From Magnetococcus sp. PR-3 (GTDB taxonomy: Bacteria; Pseudomonadota; Magnetococcia; Magnetococcales; Magnetococcaceae): DNA of 64,000 bases. Positions within the stretch are counted from its first letter, which is position 1; each line of letters begins with the position of its first letter. A program made the translations under genes and the position numbers. Under the pieces are notes generated by a model. That model made no database searches, had not been told where the DNA came from, and saw nothing but the letters and a program-made list of their open reading frames with translations. The stretch covers positions 28,315 to 92,314 of the forward strand of contig NZ_JBAHUQ010000029.1 of the NCBI RefSeq assembly GCF_036689865.1, given 5' to 3'. Shown piece by piece: positions 12,601 through 27,600 of the stretch.

Positions 12601-15600
12601 TGATTCTGAAATTCGCCTGTTACTGCAAGAGGCGATTGAAGGGCTGGATGATGGGTTGGATTGGACCAACGTTGGGGTGCTTGCTGCAGATACCGATGAA
12701 GGCGAAGCTCAAAAATGGGAGATCGTGTTTGTTGGTGATCTGGCGGGTAAGACCATGGAGGCTCTCTCCTTTGAGTTTACCAAAGGGTCCACCACCAACA
12801 GTGTTGAGGCTGAAGCGGTCGTTAGTAGTCTGATCCAGATTGTAGCAACAGAAAAAACCACCAGCAGTGGTGTGACCAGCGGTATTTTGCAGATTAAACC
12901 GACGGATGTAGATGACTTTGTGGGTATGGCCATGACACCAGGGGCGGGTGTTGCGGTGGATGTTCTCACCTATGGTTCCCCTGCAGGTGATACAGCCATG
13001 CAGCGGCTGTTTGTGGTGGATGCCGGTATCCATAGCGGCGAAACGTCACAGTACAAGCTCCAATTTGAAGATAATGATGGCAACAGTCACGAGACCGCTG
13101 CCATTGATTGGGATGCCACAGCCAGTGAGGTGGAATCCGCACTGAACAGTGCTCTAAGCGGTGTGGGTACGGTTACGGTGGCGGATACCGATACGGAAGA
13201 GGTCAATATTTCACCCTCTACCATCGCCTTTGATATCACCTTTGGTGGTGACCTGGGCAACCTGTCCATCAACACCCTCTCTGCAACCTTTGAGGATCTA
13301 CGTTCCAAACCGGGTGCTATGGCTGATGCCTATACCCTGCGCCATGGGGCCGCAGCAACGGATATTGCTGATGCGGTCAATGAGGTACAGCGTGTTTGGT
13401 TTGATGATGTTGTTGGGGGTGGGTTTGGTATCTCGGTCTATTACGGTGGTACCTACTATAATCCTGAGCAGGCCTGGACATGGGGTGACTCAATTGAGGA
13501 GATGGAGAGCGAGCTGGAAAGCTCTCTGGCAGAGGCTTTTGGGGGTCTGAGTGCCGATGAGGTCAGCGAATTGTTGACCTTTACTGAGGTACCTGATGGC
13601 GGTGGCTCTATAGATATTGAATTTGGTGGTGTCTTGGCTGGTACCGATATGGAAACGGTACTGGTCACCGATACTTGGCTGACGGGCGAGACCCATTCAA
13701 CCTCTTATGCTGATCCTTCGGTACTGGGCTTTGCAGCGGGTGGTCAGGATGCCTATGCCATTACAGGTCCTAAATTCAACACCATGGATAAGTTTGCCGA
13801 GGTGTTTGCCGACGCCATTAATGATCTGCTCCCCGATGGTGAGAGTTATGATCTGGCGGCTCGGTTTGACGCCACCAATATGGACTTCCTGTTTGATATC
13901 AAAATTGAGCCTGAGCTTCCAGAGATGGAAGAGGATATTGATCTGGGCTTTGAATCGGACATTATTTCACTGGATGCCGATGGTAAATTTGTTATCACTC
14001 CAGGGATCACTTTTGAAACCACCATCGGGATCGATTTTGATCGTCCGGATGATTTCAATCTGAACAGTGCCGGTGTGGCCCGAGCCGCAGTCAATGGTGG
14101 TGACTTTACAGACAGTGCGGATGGTCCGCCCGCCATGTTCTTGGAAGATCCATCACAACCCTTTGATGATTTTACCGACCCGGACGCTACCCCAGCAGAT
14201 AATGAGACCAACTTAACGGTGGATGGTAACTTTACCATCACCTTTAATGATCAAGAGAGCTATGACGTTACGGTCTCTGCGGCAGCTCAGGTGGATAACA
14301 ACAGCTACACGGACCTGATGGATGACATTCAGGACGCGTTGAATGGTGTCAGTGTAAAGGCCAATGGTCTGCTGGCTTCAGGTGGCTTTAGTAACCTGGG
14401 TGAGGCGGTAAAGATCAATTGGGACACTACAGCTGAACAGCAGAGCTTCCAGTTTGAATCCCGTACCTCCCTCTCCACCATGGGGGTTACCATTAGTAGC
14501 TCTGATCCTATGGCAACTGAGCTGTTGATGGTAACGGGTAGTGCGGATAGTTATGCCGAACGTGGGTTCCCTGAAACTGGCAAAGTCTATAGTGATTTTT
14601 CAGATACCTCCAGCAGTGTCGCAGGCATCGCTTTTGATCTGATTGTGGATGGGGACAGTGACAACCCCTTTACCATCGCTGTGGATGCTGGGGATATCTC
14701 AGGTAACAGTTCTATTGATGATTTGATCTCAGACATCCAAGCGGCAATGGATGCCGAAACCAGCCATGATTGGTTAACCAAGAAGGGGTTGGGCTCTCTT
14801 GGTGATGTGGTCAAAATTGTTCAAGACAATGACTACCTGACCTTTGAGGTCAGTGGTGGTATGGCGAGCAACCTGGAGCTGCGTGCTCAAGATAGTGACC
14901 CGATCATCAACCAGTTGGGCTTCTTGAATGGAAGCCTTGCCAAGACCACAGGGGTCTCTTTGTTCCTGCAGGATGCCTTCCTTGGTGGCAACATGGTGGT
15001 GGGGATTCAGGACTTTGAAGCCACAGGCACCATTGGTGAAATGTTGGAAGCTTCCATGGGTGAAATGGAGGCGGTGTTTGATGCTGGGGTGAGTGCTCAG
15101 CTTAAGAATGGTAGTGGTTCAGAGCCAGGTAGTCGTGTCTACATTAGCGATCTACTACAAGCGGCCAAAGATCAGAGTGGCCAGCTTGGCCTGTTGGGGG
15201 ATATCACCGTTGATAGTGCGGGTGGCTCCACGGTGGGACATGCTGGACCATTAGATACGCTGGGTAGTGGCGTGATGGAACGGGATCTCGGTATTCGTAT
15301 GACCGTGACCGAAGCCTCCCCAGCCTCTGGAGCAGAAGCGGTTGAGCATGAGATTGATGTAACCCTGCGTACCAGTGATACCATCGGTAATAGCTCGGTG
15401 GCGGATCTGGCCAGTGATCTGAACAGTGCCATCACAACCGCACTGAGTGAAGCAGGCATTACGGATTTCAGCAGCCATACCTTTATCTCTACTGGTAACC
15501 CCTATGCGGATGATGGTTCGGTGGACAGCAGCACCACCGCCTTGAAGTTCCATGCACCAAGTTCTTATCTGCTGGATATTACTGGTCGTGCTCTGATCAG

Positions 15601-18600
15601 TGATTTTATCACCTCTTTGGAATTTACAGACTCAACCTACACCGAAGGCACAGCGCCTGTTGCCCGCTTGTTGATCGATGATATCAGCGCCCAAGCAGGG
15701 GACTTGAACCTGTTCCCTGCGGATGCGGCGCCGACCATTGAGATTACCGTTCCGGTCCTTGATGTCTTTAAGGGGGAGATCAACCTTAAAGATGCCATTG
15801 ATGTTCAGATCATTGGTTTGGATGCGCTCTCCGGCTTTAAGAACCTCTCCTGGTCGTCCATTATCGATGGCATTAAAATGGTCACCGAAATGCTGGCGCA
15901 GATGGAGTCTTTTGAGTTCCTGGATCAGGATATTCCCATCATCGATAAGAGTGTGGTGGATATGCTGGATATTGCCAGCCAGTTCGCCCATGCCATTGAG
16001 GAGATCGAGGCCAACCCTGCAGCGGGTATCGATTCCCTGCAAGATGCCTTGGCAGATGGTTTTGGTATCAGTGAAGATGAGGTGAAGCTGGACTTTGATC
16101 CGGTGGGTAACGCCATCTCTATCAATCTTCCCTACACCTTCCAGTTGGCCGATCAGGACTTCCCGATCAATATCAGTTTTGATGATCTGCGAGCCCTGGT
16201 AGGTAGTGGTCCCATTGATGACATTATCGGTACGGTTCAGTCCCTGGTTGATGTGGGGGCTGCGGCTCAGGTTCGGGTTAAATCCGATGCACAGATCAAC
16301 CTCTCCATGGGTATCGATTTAGATTCTGGTGAGATGTTCCTCTACGATTACGACGATGGTGGAACCACCGATGACTTTACCGACGATGCCGGTCTCTACA
16401 CCCGTTTAACTGCAGAGGTTGAGGGTACTGAGCTGGAGTTTGCGGCTAACTTGGGTCCCGTGGTTCTGGATATCTCTGGCGGTACAGCGAATATTGATGC
16501 TCAAGCCGGACTGTTCCTCTATGACGATCCTGCGGGTGCACCAGGGGCAGGGGATGGACGTCACTACTTAAGCTCCGCGGTGTCTGTACGACAAATTGCG
16601 GAAGGTGAATCCCAAGGCTTGGTTTGGGGTAGTTCAGACGCCTTGACCGATAGTGTCAGTGGGGATCTCCACAGCATCAGTTACGATGCAGACGATGCGT
16701 TCCGCCTGCTGTTGGAAGTGGAGGGAAAAACCTACACCTCCACCCTGTTTAATCGCTATATGACCGCGGATGAAATGTCTGCCCATCTGGAAGATGCCTT
16801 CAGCTTTGAAGGGCTCTCCGGCGCCACTGTTAGTGGTGCTGATCTTGAGGTTGACAGTGACGGCATACCAACTGGTTGGGACTTTACCATGGGGGGGACG
16901 CTGGCTGGTGAAACCGTCGCCGTCACAGCAGAAAAAGTTACGGATATTGCCCCGACCGATGAAGTTCAGTGGGTGAAAATTCCCTCTGGCAGTGGTGGTA
17001 CCTTTACCCTCTCTTTGGAGTATGACGGTAGTACCTACACCACCGCAGATATGGCTTGGGATGCCGACAGCAGTGCTGTACAGAGTGCCTTGAATACGGC
17101 CATCAGTGCCACAGGTGGCAGTGTCACGGTTGCCGCCCATGATGACAGCAACAGTGCCCTGGGTTGGGACATCACCTTTGGTGGGGATCTGGCCGGTGTC
17201 GCACTGGAAAATATGAGTGCCGATGGTGATAAGCTGACCCATCAAGGGGCGATTGCCACCCAGGTAGATCAACTGGGTAGTGATGATGGCACAACCCCCA
17301 GCAATACTAAGCAGTGGCTTAATGTGGTTGCCGGCACCAGCGGCAGCTTTACGCTGAGCTATGTGGAAGGCTCCACAACCTATACATCGGCAGCCATTAC
17401 CTACAGTGAAGATGCCGATACCCTGGCAGCCAGTATCCAAACCGCTTTGCAAAATGCGTATGACAGTGGTGCCAGTGATACAGTAACGGTCACGGCCAAC
17501 ACGACCCGTGGTGGTTTTAATATTGAATTTGCGGGTGGTTTGGCTGGTAAAGCTGTTGCGCAAATTGCAGCCGATACCACCAACTTGACCGCAGGTATTT
17601 TTGGAACCCTGTTCCGTGATATCGATGCCGACTTCAGCGGTTCTGCATCGGTGATCTTACCCACCAGCTTGGGTCTGGAAGGGGATGTCTTTGACGAGAT
17701 TATCGACCTTGGTTTGGTGCCGGGATTGACCAACCCCATGGATATGGGGAATGTTGAGATCCATGTGACGGATTTAAAATCCATGATCACGGCGTTGGTG
17801 GATCCAGACAGCTCCATCACCACCAACATGATGACCGATGATAGCGGTATTGATGACTCTGCGCTGGTTAACTACAAGTTGCCGGATATCGCTGAGGTGT
17901 TGGACGCATTTAAACTGATGAACAACCCCTTCCTGCGTTTGTTGCGGGATCCTTCCATCATCGTTGATGGTATTGACTATGTACTGAAAGGTATGCAGAC
18001 CGGTCTGGATGCCGCAGCATCTCTACCACTGCCCTTTATTGGGGACCAGTTGGCTCAGGGTGCGCAGTTCATTGGTGATTTCCGTGGTTCTGTGGTGCAG
18101 GGCATTCGAGATGCGCTGGATAGTGCCTTGACCGAATATGGTGGGATGGAGAACGCCCTACGTTACTTCCTGTTTGATGTCTTTACCGACGATACCGATG
18201 GGGATGGTGTCATTGATCCGGCCTCTATGGTGGAGTGGGCTGCGGGTACCGATAGTCTGGATAACCCTTTCCTGAACTACCTGTCCGACTATGATGGCGA
18301 CGGTATTGTCACGGTTGACGATATCGTGGTGGAGTATCTGGCTGCTGCAGAAGGGGGTTATGCTGCAGGTACCCGTGTGGGTTATACCGAAGCAACCCGT
18401 AAGGAAGATGGAGATGACTCTCCGGGTGATGTGATCGCCACCGGTGGTGCTTCTGATCCCTTTGATGTGGCTAAGTCACTACAAATTCGGATGCATTTGG
18501 GACAATCTATCCTTTCTCAGGATGTAGATATCGGCTTTGATATCGGCTTCCCAGGCCTCTCCTTGGATCTGGATGGTGGTATTCAGCTGGATCTGGGTTG

Positions 18601-21600
18601 GGATATGTATTTTGGTTTTGGGGTCAACTTGGATGATGGTCTCTACATTGTCTCGGATGCCATTGATGTAGCCGGTCTGGGTATTAAAGATTCTGACACC
18701 CTGGTTGAAAACCCCTGGTCACCGGATGAACAGTTCACCACAGAAGAGATCAAATTAACCTTTGATGCCTTCTTGGTGAATGAGCTGGACTCGGTCGCCT
18801 CTGTTTCTGCAGGGAGTGATGGTGGCTCTGGCTCTGATGAAACCCAGACGATCTCCATTACCGAGGCCACCAAAGGTAGCTTTAGTCTGAAGTTTAATGA
18901 TGGTGATCGGAACTATAAGACCATTGCCATCAACTACAGTGAAGATACAGGCACCCAGGCCAGCAATATTGAAAAAGCTCTGAACAAAGCCTATAGCCGT
19001 GACCTGGATGGTACCGATATCAGCGTGACCGATAACGGTGATAACACCTATAGCGTGGCATTTGGTGGTGGTCTGAGCGGTACCAACATCTCCTTAATGG
19101 AGATGGATACCGATGATTTGAAAAACCTGGATCCAGATAACCCTGCTGAAATGAACGCCCAGCTCTTCTTCCTGCGTGGCACCATGAAGGATGATGTCAC
19201 AGGCTCTATTGTGGGTAAGGATGGAGAGGATCTTGATCTGGGTGGGGCAGAAGGCTCCCGTACCCGCTTTACCGGTACCTTGGGTATTGATATTGATGAC
19301 CCCAATGGTGATGGGCGGTTAACCTTTAAAGAGATCACCCAAAATAAATTCAGTGATCTGTTTGTGACGGTGGTAGATGCGGAAGCTCAGGCCAACTTGC
19401 AGCTGGAGCTGACCATTGATGCGGAGTTCTCCTTCCCATCCTTGCTGACTGAGTTCCATATGGCCTGGAGCTATAACGGTCCGGATAGTTCTGATGGTTA
19501 CGAGGCCTATTTCACAGAAAGCCCCAGCATCTGGATTACAGATCTACGGTTGGATATGGGAAGTTTCTTTAGCGACTTCCTAGGCCCAATCGTTTCGCAA
19601 ATTCAGGAAGTCACTGGGCCCATGCAGCCCATTATCGATACCCTTAAAGAGGATCTTGGTATTGGTAAAATTGTGGGGACAGATTTCAGTCTGTTGACCC
19701 TGGCTGAGTGGACGGCCAAAAACTATGGCGGTACAGCCAAGCTGAAATTTATTATCGCTATGGTCAAGTTGGTAGACCTGATCAACAGCATTCCAACCGA
19801 TGCCAACTTGATTATTCCCATCGGGGATGTCTTTAGCTTTGCTGGGGATGCCAAGAGTAGTGATTCCAAGAAGGGGGCAAGCCTGGAAGGGGATGTTGGG
19901 GATATTGATAGTGCCATTGATAACGGCACCTCCTCCAGCGGTGGTGATGCTTCGTCCAGTCAAACCAAGTCCAAGAGCTTTATGGATAAGCTCAACGATC
20001 CCAACAGTGCGTTTAAAATTCCGCTGCTCTCTGATTTCAGCAACGTCATCAATCTGCTAACCGGTAAGACAGCGGATCTGATTACCTTTACCCCACCAGG
20101 GTTGGAGATTGGAACAGAGTTTAAGAAAGAGTTCCCCATTTACTCAGCCCCAACCGTCAACATGGGCTTCCGGGCGGCGTTTAATGTCAAGATTAACCTT
20201 ACTTTGGGTTTTGATACCTACGGGTTAAACAGCTACTTCAGCAGTGGTAACTTCCTGGATATCTTTGATGGTTTCTATGTCAGTGATAACTGGACGAAAG
20301 ATGGCCGTGATCTGCCTGAGATTGAACTAGAGGCCACCATTGGCGTGCGGGTCTCCTTCAGTGCGGTGATTGTACGTGCCGGTGTTGAAGGGGGGATTAA
20401 GTTCAAGGGTGATCTGGATCTGTGGGAGGACCCTGAAGAGGCCGATGGTAAGCTGCGGGTAAGTGAGATTATTGCCGCCCTTGAGTGTAACCCGCTCAAT
20501 ATCTTCTCCATCCACATCAAGGTGAGCTTCTATATCAAAGCCTATGTGGACATCAACTCTATCATCGCGGGTTGGAAGGAGGTGTGGTCCAAGACCTTTG
20601 TGGATATCACCCTCTATGAAAAACAGTGGGATCCGGTACCTTGCGTACCCATTTTAGCCAGTGTAAATGATGGGGTGTTGGATCTACATGTGGGCTCGGA
20701 TGGTACCCCTGTGACGGTGGATGGCCACACCGCAGGTGAGAAGTACGCCAAAGATCGCCGTCACATTGATACGGAAGATGGTGATGAGTTCTACACCCTG
20801 GTTCAGACCGGTGCAGATACCATTGAGATCACAGCGGTTCTACCTAAAGGGAATACCTACAAGAAAACCTACCGTGGGGTAACCAGTATTCGGGCTTACA
20901 CCGGTACAGGCGATGACACGATCGATGCCTCCGCTGTGGATGATATTGATATGTTGGTCATTGCTGGTGAAGGTAATGACACCATTATTGGCGGTGGGGG
21001 GAACGATATCCTCATCAGTGGTACCGATACCTCTACCCTGGAAGGTGGCAAAGGGGATGACCTGATCATTGCCCGTGCGGGTGAAACCACCATGCGTGGG
21101 GGCTTGGGGGCGGATACTTACCGCTTCCTGGAAGATTGGGACACCGCCTATATTGAAGATGATGATGGCTCGGCGGTACCGGATAGTAACACCGTGGATT
21201 TCTCTGAGATTGCGTTGGACCTGGTGGTGGATGATGCCAACCGTCAGGGCTTTGATGAGAACAACAACATCGTTATTTGGGATGATCCCTCAGAGCTTGG
21301 TCTGTTCTTAGGTGGATCCGGTAATGACTTTATGGACATGTCAGGAGACGAAGAGCGTCTAACAGTGACGCTGACAAGTCTTAATGCCGGTACCGTTTTG
21401 AATGGTACCAGTGGTGCAACCCCAGAGGGTGAGCGCTTCTTCGAATTTACCGATTTCGAAAATCTGGTCGGCGGTCTGCATAGTGATGCCTTTATCATCG
21501 ATCCCGGTGCTGCGGTTTCCGGTAAGATCTATGGTGCCAACACAGATAGTGTGGGTGAAAACAAAGGTGACGAGCGTTCAGGGGCTCGTAATATCATCGA

Positions 21601-24600
21601 CTTCTCTCAGTGGACCGATGGTGTCACGGTGGATCAGGAGGGAACCAGTAGCTTTGGTGGTGAAACCGCCATGGAGATCCGTGAATTCCACAACATGATC
21701 GGGGGCGCGGGTGGTGATACCTTTATTGGTAACTACATGCAGAACATCCTTATTGGTAATGCGGGGGATGATACGCTCGAAGGGCGTGATGCAGATGATC
21801 TGATCGTCGGCTTTAACTTCAACTCCGATGGTGGGTCAGATATTAAGAGCTGGAATACGCTGCCTACACGGGAGTGGACATGGTACGACCGTGAAGTGAA
21901 AAACTTCTCGGATACCAGCCCAGGTACACAGACCCTTAAAGGGGATGAAGGTAATGATATTCTCATGGGTGAGAATGGTCATGACTTCTTCTATACCGGT
22001 AATGGTGATGACACCGTTATTGGTGACCGTGCCACTTTAGATTTTGATAGTGATGGTGACCTCTCAGAGATCAACAACAGCACCCGTGCTGATGGTGGTA
22101 ACGACACCATTACCGCCCTGGATGGTGATCACCTGATCTTTGGTGGTGAAGGTAATGACAACATTACCTCAGGTTCTGGCGATAGCACCATTGTGGGGGA
22201 TGTGGGTAAGCTCACCTTTGATACCTCTTCACGTCGTCCTTTAGAGGTGGATACAGGCTTTGATATTGGTGGTACCGATATCATCAGCGTGACCACAGGT
22301 AATAATGTAATTATTGGTGGTGTTGAGGGAGATACCATCACCGCGACAGATAATCAGGACAGCCGCAATGTTGTCTTGGGTGATACAGGTACCATCAGTT
22401 ATGCCTCTTCTGAGGTCCTCTCTTCGCTGATTGCAGATCCTCAAACGGATGCTACGGACTCGGCCGATACGATCTCTCTGGCTAATGGTGACAACATTGT
22501 CGCGGGTGGTCTTGGGCAGGATGTCATTACCATCAGCGCGGGTCTTTCCACTGGTGTGAACTACCGCTATATCTTGGGTGACCACGGCTCCATGACCTTT
22601 GATAGCGCTGGTAAGTTAACAGAGTTGAAAACGACCGATACCGATGCTGCCAATGGTGATAACGATACCATTACCATCGCTGGAGATTCTGACAGTCACG
22701 ATATTGGTATGAACATCATCGCCTCAGGCATGGGGGCTGATGCCATTACGGTGTCCGGCACCACCACCAGTGTGGATGTTATTGTCTCGGATAACGGCAC
22801 CATCGTCCGTAATGATGGGGATACCGATACGGCCTACGCTCTACGCAGCGTAACTTCCACGGTTTTGGATCTGGGGGGTAACGATACTATCCGTACTGCC
22901 AATGGTGACAAGAGCATTGTGGGTGGTTACGGGCAGGACACCATTACCGTTGAGACCACCAGTAACTCCAACCGACACATCGGTGGGGATAATGTGACCA
23001 TTACGTATGATACCCAAGGTGGTATCACACAAATGGAAACCACAGATACGGTAGATACCACGGGAGATGCCGATACCATTACCATTGGTTTGGACGGTGA
23101 TAGTTCCGACCTGGGGATCAATGTGGTCATCGCAGGTATGGCGAATGATACGGTAACCGTCTTGGGGACCACCACCAGTAGCGATGTGCTGCTCGGGGAT
23201 AGTGGTATTATCACCTGGAACCCCTATGACACGGCCCAAGCCCAAGCGCTACGTACGGTTAACTCAACCCTCTATACACAACTCTATGGTGGTAGTGATA
23301 CCATTCGTACCGCCAATGGCGACAAGGTGATTGTTGGCGGGCTTTATTCCGATACCATCACGGTTGAGACCACCAGTGACTCCATCCGTCAAATCAGTGG
23401 TGATAATGTCTCACTTACCTACGATACCTATGGTGAGCTGTACCTGCTTCAGACCCTGAATGAGAAGGATGACCACGGTTCCAACGATACCATTACCGTG
23501 GGTGTGGAGGATGATACCAGTACACTGGGAGAGAACATCATTACCGGTGGTATGTTTGACGACACCATTAAAATTTGGAATACCACCACCAGTGAAGACA
23601 TGATCTTCGGGGATAACGCGTACATCTTCCGTGCACAAAACGAAGATAGCGCTACAGATCAAAACTGGATGTTGAAAGCCAAAACCCTGGTGAACGACAA
23701 AGGGGGTGACGACACCATTATTACCGGTAGTGGCGGTAAAGTGATGGTGGGTGGCTTTGGACAGGATGAGATGAGTGCCATCCATGGTGATCACTTGGTG
23801 ATCGGGGATAACGGCCAGCTTGATTACGATAAGGATTCCGAAAACGGTATTCTACGTAAAATGCAGAGCCTGGATAATGTGATTGGTGGTAATGATCTGA
23901 TCACTTTGTACGAAGGCTTTAAAGTGGTTATGGGTGGTTATGGGGATGATACCATTACGGTCTATACCGAAGAGGTTGCCGCTGCCAACGGGGTAAAAGA
24001 CCTCACGGGTGTACGTACCGTCGATGGGGTTAGTGATCTAGAGGCCAAAGGGCGTACCGGTCGTTATATCACCGGTGACAATATGGAGGTCAACTTTGAC
24101 CTACATGGTGGCCTTTATAAGATTGAAAGTAATGATGCCGTGGCGGCGATGGGTGGGGATGATGCCATCACCATTGGTAACCGCGCGACCACCAATGATC
24201 TAGGCTATCAGGTGATTATCGGTGGTATGGCGGCTGATACCATCATGATTGAAGATACCAGCACCTCAGAAGATGTCATCTTTGGTGATAACGTCTTCTA
24301 TGAGCGATCAACCTCCAGCTACTATCATTTGGATATCAACTCTCTGCTCACCAACCAAGGGGGAGGGGATACCATTGAAACAGGCCAGGGTGAAAAGATT
24401 ATCGTGGGTGGTATGGGGGCCGATGTTGCCGATGTGGTCACCGTTAACCTGGATGATGAAACCCTGTTTGCCGGGGACTCTGTTGATATTACCTACAGCC
24501 GTGCGAAGGATGGCAACCTAACCTCTATCACCAGTTCAGGTCTCTACTTTGGTGGGGATGACCAACTGACGGTTGGGGATGGTGATGTCACCTTTATCGG

Positions 24601-27600
24601 TGGTAAGGACGATGACAAGCTGACGGTGGCTAGTACCAGTGCCACAGAAGCTGAGATCACAGCGGGTACGGCAGATGATCCACCCAATGAGCGGTTTGCC
24701 TTTGGGGATAACGTCTATCTGGCCTATACACTAGATAGTGATAGTCAAGAGGTATTGATTACCATAAACAGTGAAGACACCACGGCCACAACGGGTGGTG
24801 ACGATACCATGCTTATTGGCCCCACAGGCTCACTGGCTGGTGTCATGGGTGAGGTCATTGCGGTCGGTGGTATGGGCTCTGATACCATTAATGTTTCCGG
24901 TCTGCTGGCTGATACGGTTGCGGCAGGGGATAACATCAATATTACCCGAGCAACCGAAGGGTATTTAAAAACCATGCGTAGCCTGTTACCGGTTGCGGGT
25001 GGGGTAGATACCATTGAGCTGGCCGCAGGCGACCATGTGGTGATTGGTGGTATGTCAGGGGATACCATCCTCACAGGAAGTGGCAACACCATTGCCATGG
25101 GTGATTCAGGCTCCTTGGTGTTTGATTCAGATACCGCCCCTGAGTATTGGGCATCGGTCTCTGACTATGATGACCCTGCTTTGACAGAGGCTGAAGAGGA
25201 AGCGAAAAAACGGGTTAATCGCTGGGGTATTCTCCAGACCTTAACCAGTATCGGTACCACCAACGGTGGGCATGACACCATGACCATTGGCCAAAAAGGG
25301 ACCACGTTTGATGGCCACAAAGTCGCGGTTGGCGGAATTGGTAATGACACCATTACCCTCTATGCCACCCGCTCTTATGTTGAGACGGATGATTCCGGTA
25401 ACGCTGTTGAAAACTCAGATGGTTCCAACACCATTGTAGTGAGTGAGCGTGCTGTGGCCGGTGATAACGCCACAATGAGCTTTGGTACCGATGGTTTGAT
25501 CACCGATTTTGCCACGGCTGACAGCAACATCTCCACAGCTGGTAATGACACCATCAAGGTTGATGTTTCCAACGATCCTGTTAAGGATCCGGATTATGTG
25601 GATGATGATATCGGCACACTGGATATGTATCTGACTACAGAATTCAATGTGTTGGCTGGTGGTCTGGGTAATGACTCTGTGTCGGTGGTGGGTTCGACAG
25701 GTATGCGTGAGGTGATCTCAGGCGATAACCTTCTCTACCAGCGCGGCACCGCCAGTCAGAATTACAACCACCTGTATGCAGAAGTTAAGAGCTCCAGTAC
25801 CGGTGGCAAAGATACCATTAAGACAGGCAATGGTGAAAAATTGGTGTTCGGCGGAGTGGGTGATGACACCATCACTGTTTTAACCACAGATGTGGATAGC
25901 TCCATCGTCTTTGGTGATGCAGGTAAAGCGGCATATGACACCAATGGAACCGGAGCGGTCTCCTTGTTGGCCTCGATCCCTGAGACCAATGATGGTGCGG
26001 ATACCGTGACCATTAAAAATGGTGATGTCTATCTGTTTGGTGGGGTGGGTAATGATTCGCTAACGGTTAATGCCTCGGATGCAGCCACCCGTTTGGTGAT
26101 GGGGGATAGTGGTCAGGTTAACATGACCCTCTATACCTATACCGATGATGATGGTCTTTCCCAAACCATTGGGGTGCCAAACTTTATTCAGGTTAATGAT
26201 GAATCCTCTGCCCTAGAGAGCAATATGATCGACACCCTCTCCCTGCCGACCAAGGGCGATAACCTGATCATTGGTGGGTTGGGTACAGATCTACTTAGTG
26301 GTGCGCAGTTGGGTGTGGATTCCATTATTCCAGGTACAGGTTCCATCCAGGTTTCACCGACCGATAGTACGGACCCTGCGGGTGCCTGGAGTAAAGTGGT
26401 TAGTGTGGTTGTGCTGGGTGAGTACAACGAAATGGGGATGACCGATACCGATTATGTGCTCAGTGAGGATGGGGTTGATACCCGACCTGAAACCACCGCG
26501 ACCGGTAGTGGTGAGGTTACAGAAGATGGTACCCAGAGTGTCAGTGGCTACCTGGGGCTTGAAGCTCTGAATGGTGGTAAGGCAATCTTTACCGAAGCAT
26601 CCACCACACAGCAGTTTGGTACGTTGTCGGTTAAGAGCGATGGCAGCTGGACCTATACGCTGGATAACAGTGGTACAGCGGTTCAATCACTCATGGCGGG
26701 CCATGATCGACCAGAAACCTTCCAGGTAACAACCACCGATGGTCAAAGCACGACGGTGACCATTCGTGTGAAGGGTGCGGATGATGTCTCAACCCTGAGT
26801 GGAACCAGTACAGGCAGTGTGACGGAAGATGATACCAGTGCCGTCAGTGGCACCTTGACTGTGGTAGACCCGGATGTGATCGATGCGACGATAACAGCCG
26901 CCAGTTCTACAGGTACCTATGGCGCATTTACGATCGCGGCAGATGGTGCGTGGAGTTACCAACTGGATAATACAAAAACAGGTGTTCAGTCACTGACCAA
27001 CGGCCAGCAGGTCACCGATACCTTTACGGTTAATACCAGCGATGGCGGGTCTCAAGCTGTTGCCGTTACGGTAACGGGTAATCAGGATGGTGCAGCTGTG
27101 AGTAGCGGTACCGGCCAATTAAGTGAAGATGGTGTAACGAGCGTCTCCGGTACACTAACGGTGACCGATGTAGACAGTGGTGAGGCATCCTATAACGCCA
27201 GTACCCAGAGTGGTACCTATGGTCAGTTTGTACTGGATAGTACGGGAGCCTGGAGCTATCAGCTGACGAATAGTAGTTCGGCTGTACAGGGGTTGCTGCA
27301 AGGTCATCAAGCCAGTGAGACCTTTAACGTCACCACCATCGATGCGACTTCAACCAGTGTCGTTGTGACGATTGATGGTGCTGGGGACGCCCCACAGTAT
27401 AGTGGTGACCAGGGTGGTCAGGTCGCTGAAGATGGAACCGCCAGCATTACCGGTCAGCTCACCATTAATGATGCCGACAGTGGGCAAAGTCTATTTGTCG
27501 CTGTCAGTAAAGTCAGTAACTACGGTAGCTTCAGCATGGATAGCGCCGGTGCTTGGAGTTATCAGCTCAACAACAGTGCCACATCTGTTCAAGGCCTTAT

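Noticed and set aside
16634..17563. 309-residue minus-strand frame
   Set aside because: Antisense to the giant gene, composition typical of the complement of Gly/Asp/Thr-rich codons, no domain or ribosome site.
20890..26320. Haemolysin-type RTX toxin
   Set aside because: No hydrophobic pore-forming domain, no acyltransferase gene nearby; architecture is that of a giant adhesin or coat protein.
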